Of a stretch of DNA of 64,000 bases, positions 54,025 to 64,000 are shown piece by piece. The first letter of the stretch is position 1. Every line of letters begins with the position of its first letter. The stretch covers positions 25,593,847 to 25,657,846 of the forward strand of contig NC_134851.1 of the NCBI RefSeq assembly GCF_965363235.1, given 5' to 3'. The notes beneath the pieces are model-generated. The model was not told the DNA's origin and ran no database searches. It worked only from the letters and a program-made list of their open reading frames with translations. The DNA is from Mytilus galloprovincialis (lineage: Eukaryota > Mollusca > Bivalvia > Mytilida > Mytilidae). The position numbers and the translations under genes are program-made.

Positions 54025-57000
54025 ATGTTAACCTTTTGGGTGACCAAAATATTAGCCGTATCTTTCATTCTTCACGGCGGATGTTCATTCCTGATTGATA
54101 GTAGTACCCTCAGACCTAGTGGTGGAGGTCAGTTCCTCACTACAAGGCATTATATGCAATTAATGGATTTACTGTTTGAAGAAAAGCAGACAAGACGTCG
54201 ACTAGAGCAGATTGTCACAACGCTTCAGACAAAAGTAGATGCCATGAGTAAAAATGAAGGACAACACGCGGTAAACATAACAACGTTTCTTCAACCATAC
54301 GTTACCCGTATAGCAAATCAAGAGAAAGAGCTAACGACCTTACGACATACATATGATAGTATTCTTCAGACCAAGGAATCCGAGATAGACAAACTACGCA
54401 CTGCAGTAACGGTTTTAGAACAGAATCACACAAGCTTGCTGCGGGATTATACAGTGACTCAGGCAAACTACCGCACACTAAGACTAGAATTGGAAGGTTT
54501 AAAACAAATTAAAAATTTGAATATGGCTTATGGTTTGCAACAAACTAACAACGACATAAACAAGTTAAAAGCAAGTAATCAAGCTAGAAGTCAGGATTTT
54601 CTTGCTCTTTACAATTTAACAATATCATTCAAAAAGGACATCAGTATCGCCAAAAAGGAACTAGATAACGTTTATAATGGTAAGTAAAATAAGTAGTTCA
54701 AAATAAGACAAAACAGAAATCAAATAAAATCTATTTAGAATCCCCTTAATTGAAAAAAAAACGTAGTGAGCAATAGTTGTGTCTTCATAAATTGTACTCT
54801 GCAGTTAAGAACAAATGAAACTTTATAAAATCTGCTCTAAATATTAAAATATCATCCTAACTTGTATTTCCTAAAAAGGAGTTCCAGGTTTTAAGTCAAC
54901 ACAAAAAGCGGGCATACTAGTTATTGCGATTTCGATGACAATTTTGTGACTAGTATGTTTACATTTTAGGGACATGTTTTTCTTTGTCGATTTAAAAGAA
55001 ACCCTATCCGCAATGGTACTTAATTTTTTTGTTTGGTGCTAAATGGGGATTGATCAAGTAACTGCATGTAGGAAATAAAAAGCTACCCATTCTCATTATA
55101 CATAATAGTTTAGTTGTATCTTAGTTTATTGCATTTATTCCACTTTTCATTAAATTACACATTGGTGCCACATTGCTCTTAACATGAATGCATATTCTTT
55201 AATTCACGAATAGATCAATATCATTTGTTTTATGAACAAAAGCAAAATAACAGAGCTTTTATTGCTGTTCTGAATTTCAAAGTCACAGTGAGGCCTACAA
55301 CAGGGTACAAAAAAAACCGATCACATTTTTGATTGACTTTGTTAGATGTAACACCACATAATCGGGCCCGGTCAAAAAAGAACATCATTACTTTTCAAAA
55401 AAAATAATGATGAGAGAAAATCTCTTTTGTAACTGAAATATCTTTAATGTCAAAATTTCATTTTGAAATTTGGAATTTTGAGATATGTGAACTTGGAAAT
55501 TTGAGCTGCAGCAGCAAACATAATTACAAAATATATTAATATATAAAAACAGGCAACAGCAAACTCTTGGATAGAGAGTTGTCTCGTTTGCACCCTAATC
55601 AACTTATTTATAATAAATGATAATAAACAAAATGGAAATTCACCACAATAGTCCGTATGAATACAACAAAAAAATCTGACCAGCAGACTTTTACTATTTC
55701 AATATGCAATTTGAATTATATAGGATCACTTATTGACACAAAGATGAACGAATTGAAGGACCAGATGTCTCGTTTAGAAATGTCACAGAATTTGACCTCT
55801 ATGCAAGTTAAGGCGACCATTCAAGCTTTTTCTGAAAAGGGTAAGTGATTCGCCTTTCCGATGAATTCAAATTGAAAGTCCCTAATCAAATGACAAAATC
55901 AAAAGCTCAAACACACCAAACGAATGATAAAACAACTGTTATATTCCTGACTTGGTACAGGAATTTTCTTATGTAGAAAATGGTGGATTGAACATGGTTT
56001 TATAGATAGCTTGACCTCTTACTTGTATGATAGTCTCATCCAATTCCATTATATTGACAACGATGCGTGAACAAAACAAACAGACATAATAGGTACAAAA
56101 GTCAAATATACAGCAGTCAACCAGACAAATATGTAACAAAGAACCACAAAATGGCATAAATTTTTCATAGTACAATAACACAATGACGGGATGTTTAAGT
56201 ACAGAGCTACGTCATATATGTAACGAAGAGACATTAAAAGGCATATAGACAAAGAACAAAGCAACAAAAAAGGAGACAAGCAACAAACAAGTTTTACAAA
56301 ATGTATGTAAAGACTGGGTTTGAGTTCTCATCTTTTCGAAACACTTGGCAGACCAATGTATTGCCATATATTTTTGTCATCTCTATTTAAAACCGACTCC
56401 TAGCAACAATCTAAATTGAAATTAGATATTCGCATCGAGATGTGCAACGGGAAGATTAAACTGTAAAATTTATATCAATTTGTTTTTCCTATCATATTCC
56501 CGTTAATACAAAGATTAAATTCTAGAAATAAAGAGTAGAAAATGCAACAACATTTAACTGTTATGTCTTTATTATATAGAAATAGCAAACTTATCAAAGA
56601 TAGATCATTTGTAAGTTTTCACCAACATTTTTATCGTATTTATTTTTAGTGACTAATTCAATGGCATTTAGATTTTGTGTTTCAACCCTAAACATGCGAA
56701 CACCAAACAGTAATATCTAAATAAGTATATCAGGAAGGTTATTCTTCTGGGCATATTTCAAAAGTGCATTGCTGAAATGTTCCGTATTGTATACACATGA
56801 AACATGTACTTTTGTATCAAGAGAAAACAAATATCAAGCAAATAAGACAACGAAGGTCTTATATGACCCTAGACGTTTGATACATCAAATTGTTTGCACA
56901 CAAATCTAATTATCATACATGTTAAGATATATATTTAAATATTCATTTTTCTCCATGTTGTTTATTAGGGCAACAATTGATTTTTAACACTATTATTGTC

Positions 57001-57632
57001 AGACATGTTTTTATGCATATGTATGAATATTCCCGTAAAAACAGCATTGGTCAAAATTAATAGCAAACAGCTTTAGTCAAAGTTATGATTTTCTTAAAAA
57101 GAGTGCACTTTTTAATTGTTTATTACGCCATCAAAACATTTTAACTGTCTGATTTTGTTAGTTATAAATTAGTCAGATAATTCAACACATTATAGCATAG
57201 TTGTTTCCTTTTATGATTACATTTAAATATTGCAGTAACTGCATAACTGATGATACCTTTATTTCTATTTTAGTTGGTTTTACAGTATGTGAAGGATATA
57301 TGGTATCAGCTGGTAGAATAAAGTTTACATCTGTTAAATCATCTAATGGTATTTCTATGGCTTCTTCGTATCGTGATGGAAAGTTTATTGCTCCGAAAGC
57401 AGGATTTTATCTAGTGTTATCAAATATACTTTCAAAAAGCCAAGCTGGTTTTTACATTCGAAAGAATGGCAAAGAAATAGCAAGGGCGTGGTCCCTGTAT
57501 ATAGATTCAAACATAGATGCATATTATTCAGCTCCGTTATCAGCCTTTTTGGAATTATCTGTAAATGATGTGATTACTATTGAAGGCGAAAGTTTAAATC
57601 CTGCAAGCTGTCTCTCAATAGTTCAACTTTAA
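54025..57632 (+). CDS. Secreted coiled-coil C1q-domain protein (gene C), three exons
   Basis: Exons 54025-54679, 55724-55840 and 57274-57632, all joined in phase 1, encode 376 residues. A signal peptide (LTFWVTKILAVSFILHGG) precedes a Gln/Leu/Lys-rich heptad stalk unrelated in sequence to that of genes A and B. The 39-residue middle exon (SLIDTKMNELKDQMSRLEMS onward) extends the coiled coil. The C1q head starts VGFTVC, holds RIKF, YRDGKF and AGFYLV, and ends SCLSIVQL. Its head is about 70% identical to that of the gene at 21. Donors GTAAGT (both), acceptors TTATATAG and CTATTTTAG. A dead copy of the middle exon lies at 5424. The role is inferred as in the other two genes. Confidence 0.88.
55865..56290 (-). 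repeat. Long dispersed mussel repeat in intron 2 of gene C
   Basis: AAAGTCCCTAATCAAATGAC, TATTCCTGACTTGGTACAGG, GGATTGAACATGGTTTTATA and TACAGAGCTACGTC are the reverse of 7623-8290. It is absent from the duplicated segment near 5550, so it is a later insertion. Confidence 0.75.
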
Positions 57633-57789
57633 CATTACTTACATGAGTGCATTAAGTTCAGTTTTAATATCCCATAACATTATTTGAAAACATATTTTTA
57701 TTCAGAAAACGGGGTTTAAAAAAGGAGTTCGGAAACGCTTATTTATCATAGATCAGTAGTTGATGTATGTTAATTTTTGACGTTTTTAT

Positions 57790-58074
57790 AATTTGCGTAA
57801 TTGGGTGTTAACGGCCTACTGTTGCTATTCACACTTTAATAGGATTTTCGCTCCTCATGTTTTTGATTTCTTGAAAGAAAACGGTGTCAATGATAAATTT
57901 ATGAAAAGTCTAGATAGAATTATATCCCGCCAAATTTGCCATGGCTTATATCTTAAAAACAAGCACACGGACACTTATTTTGTTTTTACTTGTTTAGTTT
58001 CTTTATTTATTTACTATCAATGTATAATAGTTTATTTAAAAGCTTGTTATTTTGAAACGAAATAGCGAACATCC
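57790..58074 (-). mobile_element. Partial copy of the TTAA element at 33189
   Basis: Its end AGCGAACATCC abuts TTAA (58075-58078). The reverse complement shares ACTATTATACATTGATAGTA and GTTTTTAAGATATAA with 33235-33330. The other end was not located. A 90-codon ORF here is incidental. Confidence 0.55.
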
Positions 58075-58589
58075 TTAAAGTTTTTTATATTTTACTATTA
58101 TAGACTCAAAACGATTAAGAGTTTGACATAATGTAAAGGCACCTGTCGGTTATTAAAGACTGTTTGTCGTCATGGTATAGTCTTCTGGTTATTTTGCACA
58201 TCCTATTTGGTTTAGTCTTTTGCGCATTTCATATGTCCGTTAAGCATAGGTCTATATGGCTTTTGAACCTTTTTTTTCTAAAATTAGAAAAGTAAATATG
58301 TTATGCATGAATATCAACTGTTATATTCCAGATTTGGTACAGGAATTTTCTGATTAAACCTGGTTTAAAAACTAGAACTAAACCTCTGACTTGTATGACA
58401 GACGCATTAAATTTCATTGAGAGGTTATATCCTAAAAATCAATAATCATTATAAGCATAGCAAGACTACTTCAAACAAGAATGAACGAGACACGTGATCC
58501 AATTTCAAACATTCCATTTATTAGTACTACCATCATATCCATCTCTTGGCGTTTAAATGTCTTTTTTGATTACGTATCGTGATGCTTAT

Positions 58590-58960
58590 ATGATAACAAA
58601 TTCGGTAAATAGTCTAATTCGGTAGGTCACATTCATGAAAGGGAAGGGGATTGTAGTTTCGACGTAAGGAACATATCCGATATCATTTGTGAAACGGTTA
58701 TTCCATAACGGTCAACCAATTCGTGATTGCGTCCGTAAAATTTACGAAGGGAAGATTTCAACTTCACCATTTGGAACTCTTGGTTTAATAGATTCATTGT
58801 GAGCAGCAACATTCAATCAAGAAAACCATGATAGGACATGCAAGCACTGGAATATCGTAAAAATTGGGAGATATATACCCCGTTTGTAGGTGCTGCTTGA
58901 ATGTTGCTACTTAGAAATAAAAAGTTCACAATTAGAAAACTGAATCATCTCTTTTGTCGT
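58590..58960 (+). repeat. Fragment of a large dispersed repeat
   Basis: Overlaps in sequence with 51880-52060 (reverse). Also carries TCGTGATTGCGTCCGTAAAA, TTTGGAACTCTTGGTTTAAT and GATATATACCCCGT. Class unknown. Confidence 0.6.
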
Positions 58961-58961
58961 A

Positions 58962-59335
58962 AATATAAAAAAGAAGATGTGGTATGACTGCAAATGAGAC
59001 AACTATCCACAAAGGACCAAAATGACCCAGACATTAGCAACTATAGGTCATCGTACGGCCTTCAACAATGAGCAAAGCCCACCACATTATGTTTGTATGT
59101 GCCTGTCCCAAGTCAGAAGCCTGTAATTCAGTGGTTGTCTTTGTTGATGAATTACATATTTGTTTTTTTTTGTACATGAATTAGGCCGTTAATTTGTTCG
59201 TTTGAATGGTTTTACTTTTGTCATTTCGGGGCCTTTTATAGCGGTATGGGATTTGTTAATTGCTAAAGGCTGAAGGGTAACATATAGTTTTTTGCTTAAG
59301 CAATCATACCACATCTTCTTTTTTATATTTAAAAT
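58962..59335. repeat. Head-to-head pair of AAGAAGATGTG repeats
   Basis: A plus copy (58962-59090: AAAAAAGAAGATGTGGTATG ... CAACAATGAGCAAAGCCC) abuts a minus copy (59085-59335 ending CATACCACATCTTCTTTTTT), making a long imperfect inverted repeat. Confidence 0.75.
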
Positions 59336-60334
59336 CTGTCTTGTACATGTAGTTACCACGGAGTGCACATTACCGCCTTCTATACTTACTAGATTTTATT
59401 TCAGCAGAGAGTATTTAGACGTCAGAAAATGTTAGTTGCCGGATATTAAAAAAACCATTGAGCTAGACGCACCAACAATTAACTATTAATAATATGAGAG
59501 TGTTTAATATTATTTGTGCATGTATGTGTCAATAGTTAAGATTGAAGATACAAAATATTGGTTTCGATTTTTTGAAAACATAAATAAAACACAGTTGAGT
59601 CAATATATATGTTTTTTATTAGTAAACCATCATTAATTTATACATTACATCTGCAAAAGTGAATCTTATTTAATGATTAGAATAAACATTAAAACACGAC
59701 TGTCATTCGATATATATAGAGAAATGATTGTTAAAGAATGCTTAACCATGTTAACGATGGTCAAGCATTGCAATTGGATCGGTAAAGATCTGGTATCTGA
59801 TCGTGTGTAATTAAACAACCTGCAGAAAATCTGCTGTATGTTTTTAAAAGATGCTGAACAAATCCTAATAAAAAATGCTTCTCACGATTATTTCACATTC
59901 TCAATAATACTGTGAAACAGGTTGGAGAAAGTATGCAGGACATAATATGAAAACACAAAAAAACGCAACACAAGTAAAGTGCAAGTTCCTTGAAACCGTT
60001 CATTTTGTTGAATTTTTCATACAAAAATGATAGTGAAAGATCGGGCAATGCAATATCTTGATAGTGGAAGAAACAGTCATGACCATACGGACGAAGGATG
60101 TTTGCGCTTTTTTCCGTTACACTAAAATACATTTTGAACTTTATTTTCCTGTACAAAATTGACAAGACATTAGCGCTTTCAACCTCTATCAGTTTATCTG
60201 TAATCTGCAGAAAATTAACCAAGATTATATTATTTGATAGTTCTTCCGAACAAACGACAAAATCAGAAAAAAAATTGGGTAATCAAGTCATATTATAAAA
60301 AAATGATTCTTGGTAAACGATAGAGAAAATGAAA

Positions 60335-60600
60335 CTTTGTCAGGAGCCTTTGGCCTTTGTTAGTATTGTATCGTTCATTTCTAATTTTACTTTCTTCTGT
60401 GTATTTCGGAGTTTAGTATGACGTTCATCATCACTGAAGTAGTATACAGTTTTGTTAAGGGGTCCAGCTGAAGAATGCCTCGGGGTGCAGAAGTTTTTCG
60501 CTGAATTGAATACCAATTAGTTGCCTTGGCTGTTGTCGACTCTTTTGTCGGGTTGTTGTCCCTTTGACACATTCCCCATTTACATTCTCTATTGTATTTA
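60335..60600 (+). repeat. Dispersed mussel repeat
   Basis: CAGGAGCCTTTGGCCTTTGT, AAGGGGTCCAGCTGAAGAAT, TCGGGTTGTTGTCCCTTTGA and CACATTCCCCATTT. The reverse of its end is at 23395. Confidence 0.7.
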
Positions 60601-62968
60601 TGCTTTTTAACACTTAATTCTAATTACAACACTTTCCATTGGACGTAATTACAAAAAAACAAAAATGTAAATGTATGAAAATGGAGGTATTCTTTCACTA
60701 TAATTGTTATAAATATAACGAATGAAAGCCGTGTAAAACAACATTAACAAAACTGGTTAGAAAACAAATGATAATAATGGCAATATACAGTTATATGAAG
60801 AGCAATGGACAGCTTTAAACACACATAAAACCATTATGGTTAAAACTCAATATATATTACTCAAATTATAAAGGATGTTACTTTAACCTTATAAAGGGAT
60901 AGGGGGCTTTGTTCTTTTTACTACAATTTCTCCTGTCAAAAGTCCTTCGCAGAATATTTTGAATAAATTGGTATACAAGGTTAATGGCCTGAAGAAATTT
61001 CACTTTTTTAGTTCTGCCTACATATTGCAGATCGGTGTTCATTTGATTCCAAGGATGGTTTTTGATTTGGCAGATAGCTCTCCGTACCGTCAAAAATGTA
61101 TGACTAAATTGTCATATATGACACGAAAACAAAATGGGCGAAATACAAATGATAACAACAAGGAAAATAAACAAATTAGTCTCCCAATCTTGAATATAAT
61201 GAGTATAATGATATTACATAAAACAATAATAACTATAAATATACTATTATATCGAAAAAATATGAAAAAAAAAGAAAACCGTATTTACAGAAATCATATG
61301 TTATTTATAAAGCAAGTCATTTAGCTTTGGATATCTTCACGTTTTATGTGAATAAATGCATTGCATTATGAAAGAGGTGCTAAACAATCATGATTTTATC
61401 ACAAGAATTCAAACATGTCAAATGCAATAATTCTTTATAATCGCTTCTTCAAATACTTACAATAACCAACAGTTCATGAGGCACTCTTATAAATTTAAAG
61501 CAATCAAAATGTGGTACATATAGATACAATAGTCAATACATAAATAAAAATCATGAAACTCCAATATATATTACAATTCTATATAGTGTGACTATTTATC
61601 AGTTTAAGTCTGACATGGGCGATTTTGTACTCAATCCTTTTAAATTGGTCTGCATTCACATCGACATTCCTAGACTTTAGTTTTAACTATATTTAACAGT
61701 CTAAACTTGCACACGACTAGTATTTCACCAGGTTTTAATAGTTTTGAAAAATCTAAATTATAATCGACTCAAGCCTGAATCAGACTCAACCTTACTAAAC
61801 CAAGTTTAACAATACTCCACCTTTTTTGTTATCAATATCTCTTATTTTTGCTATTAACAAGAATTATTTTCCTTGACTATACATTTGACCAGAAATACTA
61901 TATACAAAAGAGGTTTGTCTGATAAAACAAAAACAAAAAATAATAATGTAATATCTCAATTTGAAATAGTGGTTTATAATTGATTATGTCATAATTATGA
62001 ATTCAATATTTATACAGTAGGAGTTCTTTAGTTGAGTAAGGTTTATACTTTAGTGGTATAGTTTAGGCTTTGGTCGAGTATGGTTCCGAACTTAACGTCT
62101 TTCTGTGTGTACTGTGAAGACATTAAATCAGATCAGGGACTGCTTATACTGTTTCAGACTTTTAAGTAGTGTCAAGATAAGGGTTGGGCAAACATAAGTA
62201 CAATTTATAGTTAATAATGAAGTCGGGTCATATAAAATTAATTACAGCTTCAGTCAGGCAGAATGGTCGAGTAAAAATTAGTTCACAGGTACAACTACTA
62301 CTTATCTCTAACTTTAATGGTTGTTTAGAGGAAAGCTTAAATATACAAATCACTATACAAATCAAACCTTATAAAATTGAAATATGTACATTACTGATAA
62401 TCAACAGAAAGTAAAATAACTTCAGATCAAAAGGTAAATTTAATGCGAGTTTCATATATATACTTTTTCGGTCCAAAACAAATCGTTTGAATATTCTACC
62501 TTTTTCATGTTCCTGATTAAGAAAAATCTAGAGAAAAGGTTTCTGACTCATACAATACATCAATTGTTTTTTGTTGTATTGTATTTAATTTATAGAAAGC
62601 AGAAACAAAACATGATAAATTAAACAGGATTGAGTTTTGTTAGCGTGAGATCTGTTTATATATCTTTGAGGATGGTCGAGGCTGTACTATTATAAAGATT
62701 TTAAGCCTTTAAACAAAATTGAAGAGCTAATATAAACGAAAAAAATACCAAACCCAAAATAAAAAATGTGATAAATATATATATATATATATTACAAATT
62801 AACAACTATATGTATTCTACTGCGCGCATGTTCTCGTTAAAAAGCTGTATATAGCTATAAATGTCCATCTGACCTAGTCTTTGCAGGCTTGATATGAATG
62901 TTTTGGAACAACTTAATTTCACTTCATTCGAAGGATACAAGAGGAAATAGTTCAAGAATGCAAACAAG

Positions 62969-63282
62969 TCAGAATAAATCTGATAACGTGTCTTCAACAA
63001 TTTTTATATTTTTGCCAATCTTGCTAAATGCCTGTGCAATTTTTCTCAAAGTTGGTTTTAGATTGTACATTTTACAAAAAGTATTTCTCCATTCCTCTAA
63101 GATTTCTCTATTGAGTTTTACCAAATCTCTTTCAACTGTGTGCCTGAAGTTTATCCGTTCCCAGGTATTGAATTCCATTTCAAGTTCAATCAGAAATTAT
63201 AAGGAGTTATTTCCAATTAATGGAGCTAATTTGTCAATATGTTTCTCTGTTGGTACAATGTCCCACTTTTCAGGTTCCTTAT
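62969..63282 (-). pseudogene. Death-domain-like terminal exon with an internal stop
   Basis: On the minus strand, after the acceptor TTATATAG, the frame reads DKEPEKWDIVPTEKHIDKLA, PLIGNNSL, a TAA at 63197-63199, FLIELEMEFNTWERINFRHT and then helices to IVEDTLSDLF and TGA. The hydrophobic pattern (LAPLIG, FLIELEM..FNTWERI, LNREILEEWRNTF, KPTLRKIAQAFSKIG) fits a six-helix Death-fold domain at the C-terminus of a bivalve signalling protein. Upstream exons would lie rightward, beyond or near the window end, and were not found. The stop suggests a pseudogene; a sequencing error or polymorphism is possible. Confidence 0.55.
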
Positions 63283-64000
63283 CTATATAATGAAACGAAA
63301 AGTAACTATTATTATATGTTTTTCATTTAAGATTAGAATAATGGTTATTATAATATAATATGATATCATATATTAGTTCAAATTTGAAAAATAATAACTG
63401 ATGAATTAACAAAAATTGAGAATTAAACAGTAATAAAGATATATACAAAACGAGGAATGCAATTCTATATTATTTCAGTGATGAATTGATATTCTAACAC
63501 AAGTCATAAAGCAAAACACTCTAAATTTTGATATATATTTCTACATAGTAGGTTGGTCTTGGTATATGATAAAGAGGGGCTACAGTAGAGACTACCCGAC
63601 ACAAAGTCCCTCCACCGCTCATGAAAAGTGTATATACGTGATACTGATCAAACACAAGTATTGTTAATTCATAAAACCAATTTGATATGCAGGTTTTGTA
63701 ATAAAGTTGTATCCATATAACCAAATACTTAAAATATTAAGTAAATACTACTTCGACTATTTACTACATCTTTCGACCTTTCAATAGCTTGTTTGGTATA
63801 GTTTAGTTCATACCTAGCTGTATAAACACATTTTCCGTGATACCACATTAACAATCTTAAAGGCTTGATTATAAGCAAAGCAAACATTGAAAGACACGCT
63901 TACAATGTCGAGGCATTATGTGAAGCACTTCAATATTTTATTTTATTATTTTCGTTATTGATAAGTCCATTTTTTGCTTCATCCAAATCTTAACTATAAG
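63283..64000. other. Window end, nothing recognised
   Basis: AT-rich. Probably intron or flank of the Death-domain-like gene. The minus-strand ORF at 63521-63724 has no recognisable domain. Confidence 0.4.

Larger units (their letters stand above)
57633..62968. other. Intergenic repeat patchwork
   Basis: No gene found. Repeats are listed separately up to 60600. 60601-62968 is plain AT-rich DNA with short ORFs and an (AT)n tract at ~62776-62794. Confidence 0.45.

Noticed and set aside
57793-58065. 90-codon ORF
   Set aside because: Lies in a partial TTAA element; its counterpart at 33189 has no such frame.
59893-60222. 109-codon minus-strand ORF with a hydrophobic C-terminus
   Set aside because: No recognisable domain, no splice context, AT-driven composition.
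60878-61324. Overlapping ORFs on both strands
   Set aside because: Low-complexity AT-rich sequence with no domain.

Overview
The window is AT-rich, intron-rich animal DNA from a bivalve mollusc, most likely a Mytilus-type mussel. I infer this from lineage-expanded secreted C1q-domain proteins with coiled-coil stalks, a tandem pair of small C-type lectins, tRNA-derived SINEs of mollusc type, and many short dispersed repeats of the kind common in mussel genomes. Species assignment is inference; no search was run.

Layout. (1) 21-2986 (+): a two-exon C1q-domain gene (gene A). (2) 4735-6090: a decayed partial duplicate of the third C1q gene, keeping one dead exon. (3) 6118-7250: a broken Penelope-like retroelement. 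(4) 7400-9960: dispersed and tandem mussel repeats. (5) 11089-27625 (+): the 3' half of an HD-PTP/PTPN23 gene in twelve exons: a very long Q/P-rich region, a tyrosine-phosphatase-like domain and a Ser/Pro-rich tail. The Bro1 and V domains expected upstream are not in the window. (6) 27626-34061: probable 3' UTR, then MITE-rich sequence. (7) 34062-45551 (-): two paralogous four-exon QPD-type C-type lectin genes whose introns hold large minisatellites. (8) 48763-51005 and 54025-57632 (+): two further C1q-domain genes (B and C). (9) 62969-63282 (-): the last exon of a Death-domain-like protein with an internal stop.

The C1q and C-type lectin genes both encode secreted, probably oligomeric recognition proteins of the kind used in bivalve innate immunity. 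Gene A pairs a stalk about 80% identical to that of gene B with a C1q head about 70% identical to that of gene C, so the cluster appears to evolve by exon exchange. The PTPN23-like gene is an unrelated ESCRT/endosomal-trafficking gene sitting among them.

The most striking signal is in the PTPN23 phosphatase domain. Two consecutive exons each end inside a catalytic loop (the WPD loop and the Cys-containing P loop). At both exon ends the exon tail plus its splice donor has been amplified into a tandem array: four 43-bp copies at 24217 and about sixteen ~48-bp copies at 24880. The encoded motifs (WPV in place of WPD, HCSNG in place of HCSAG) also predict a pseudophosphatase.
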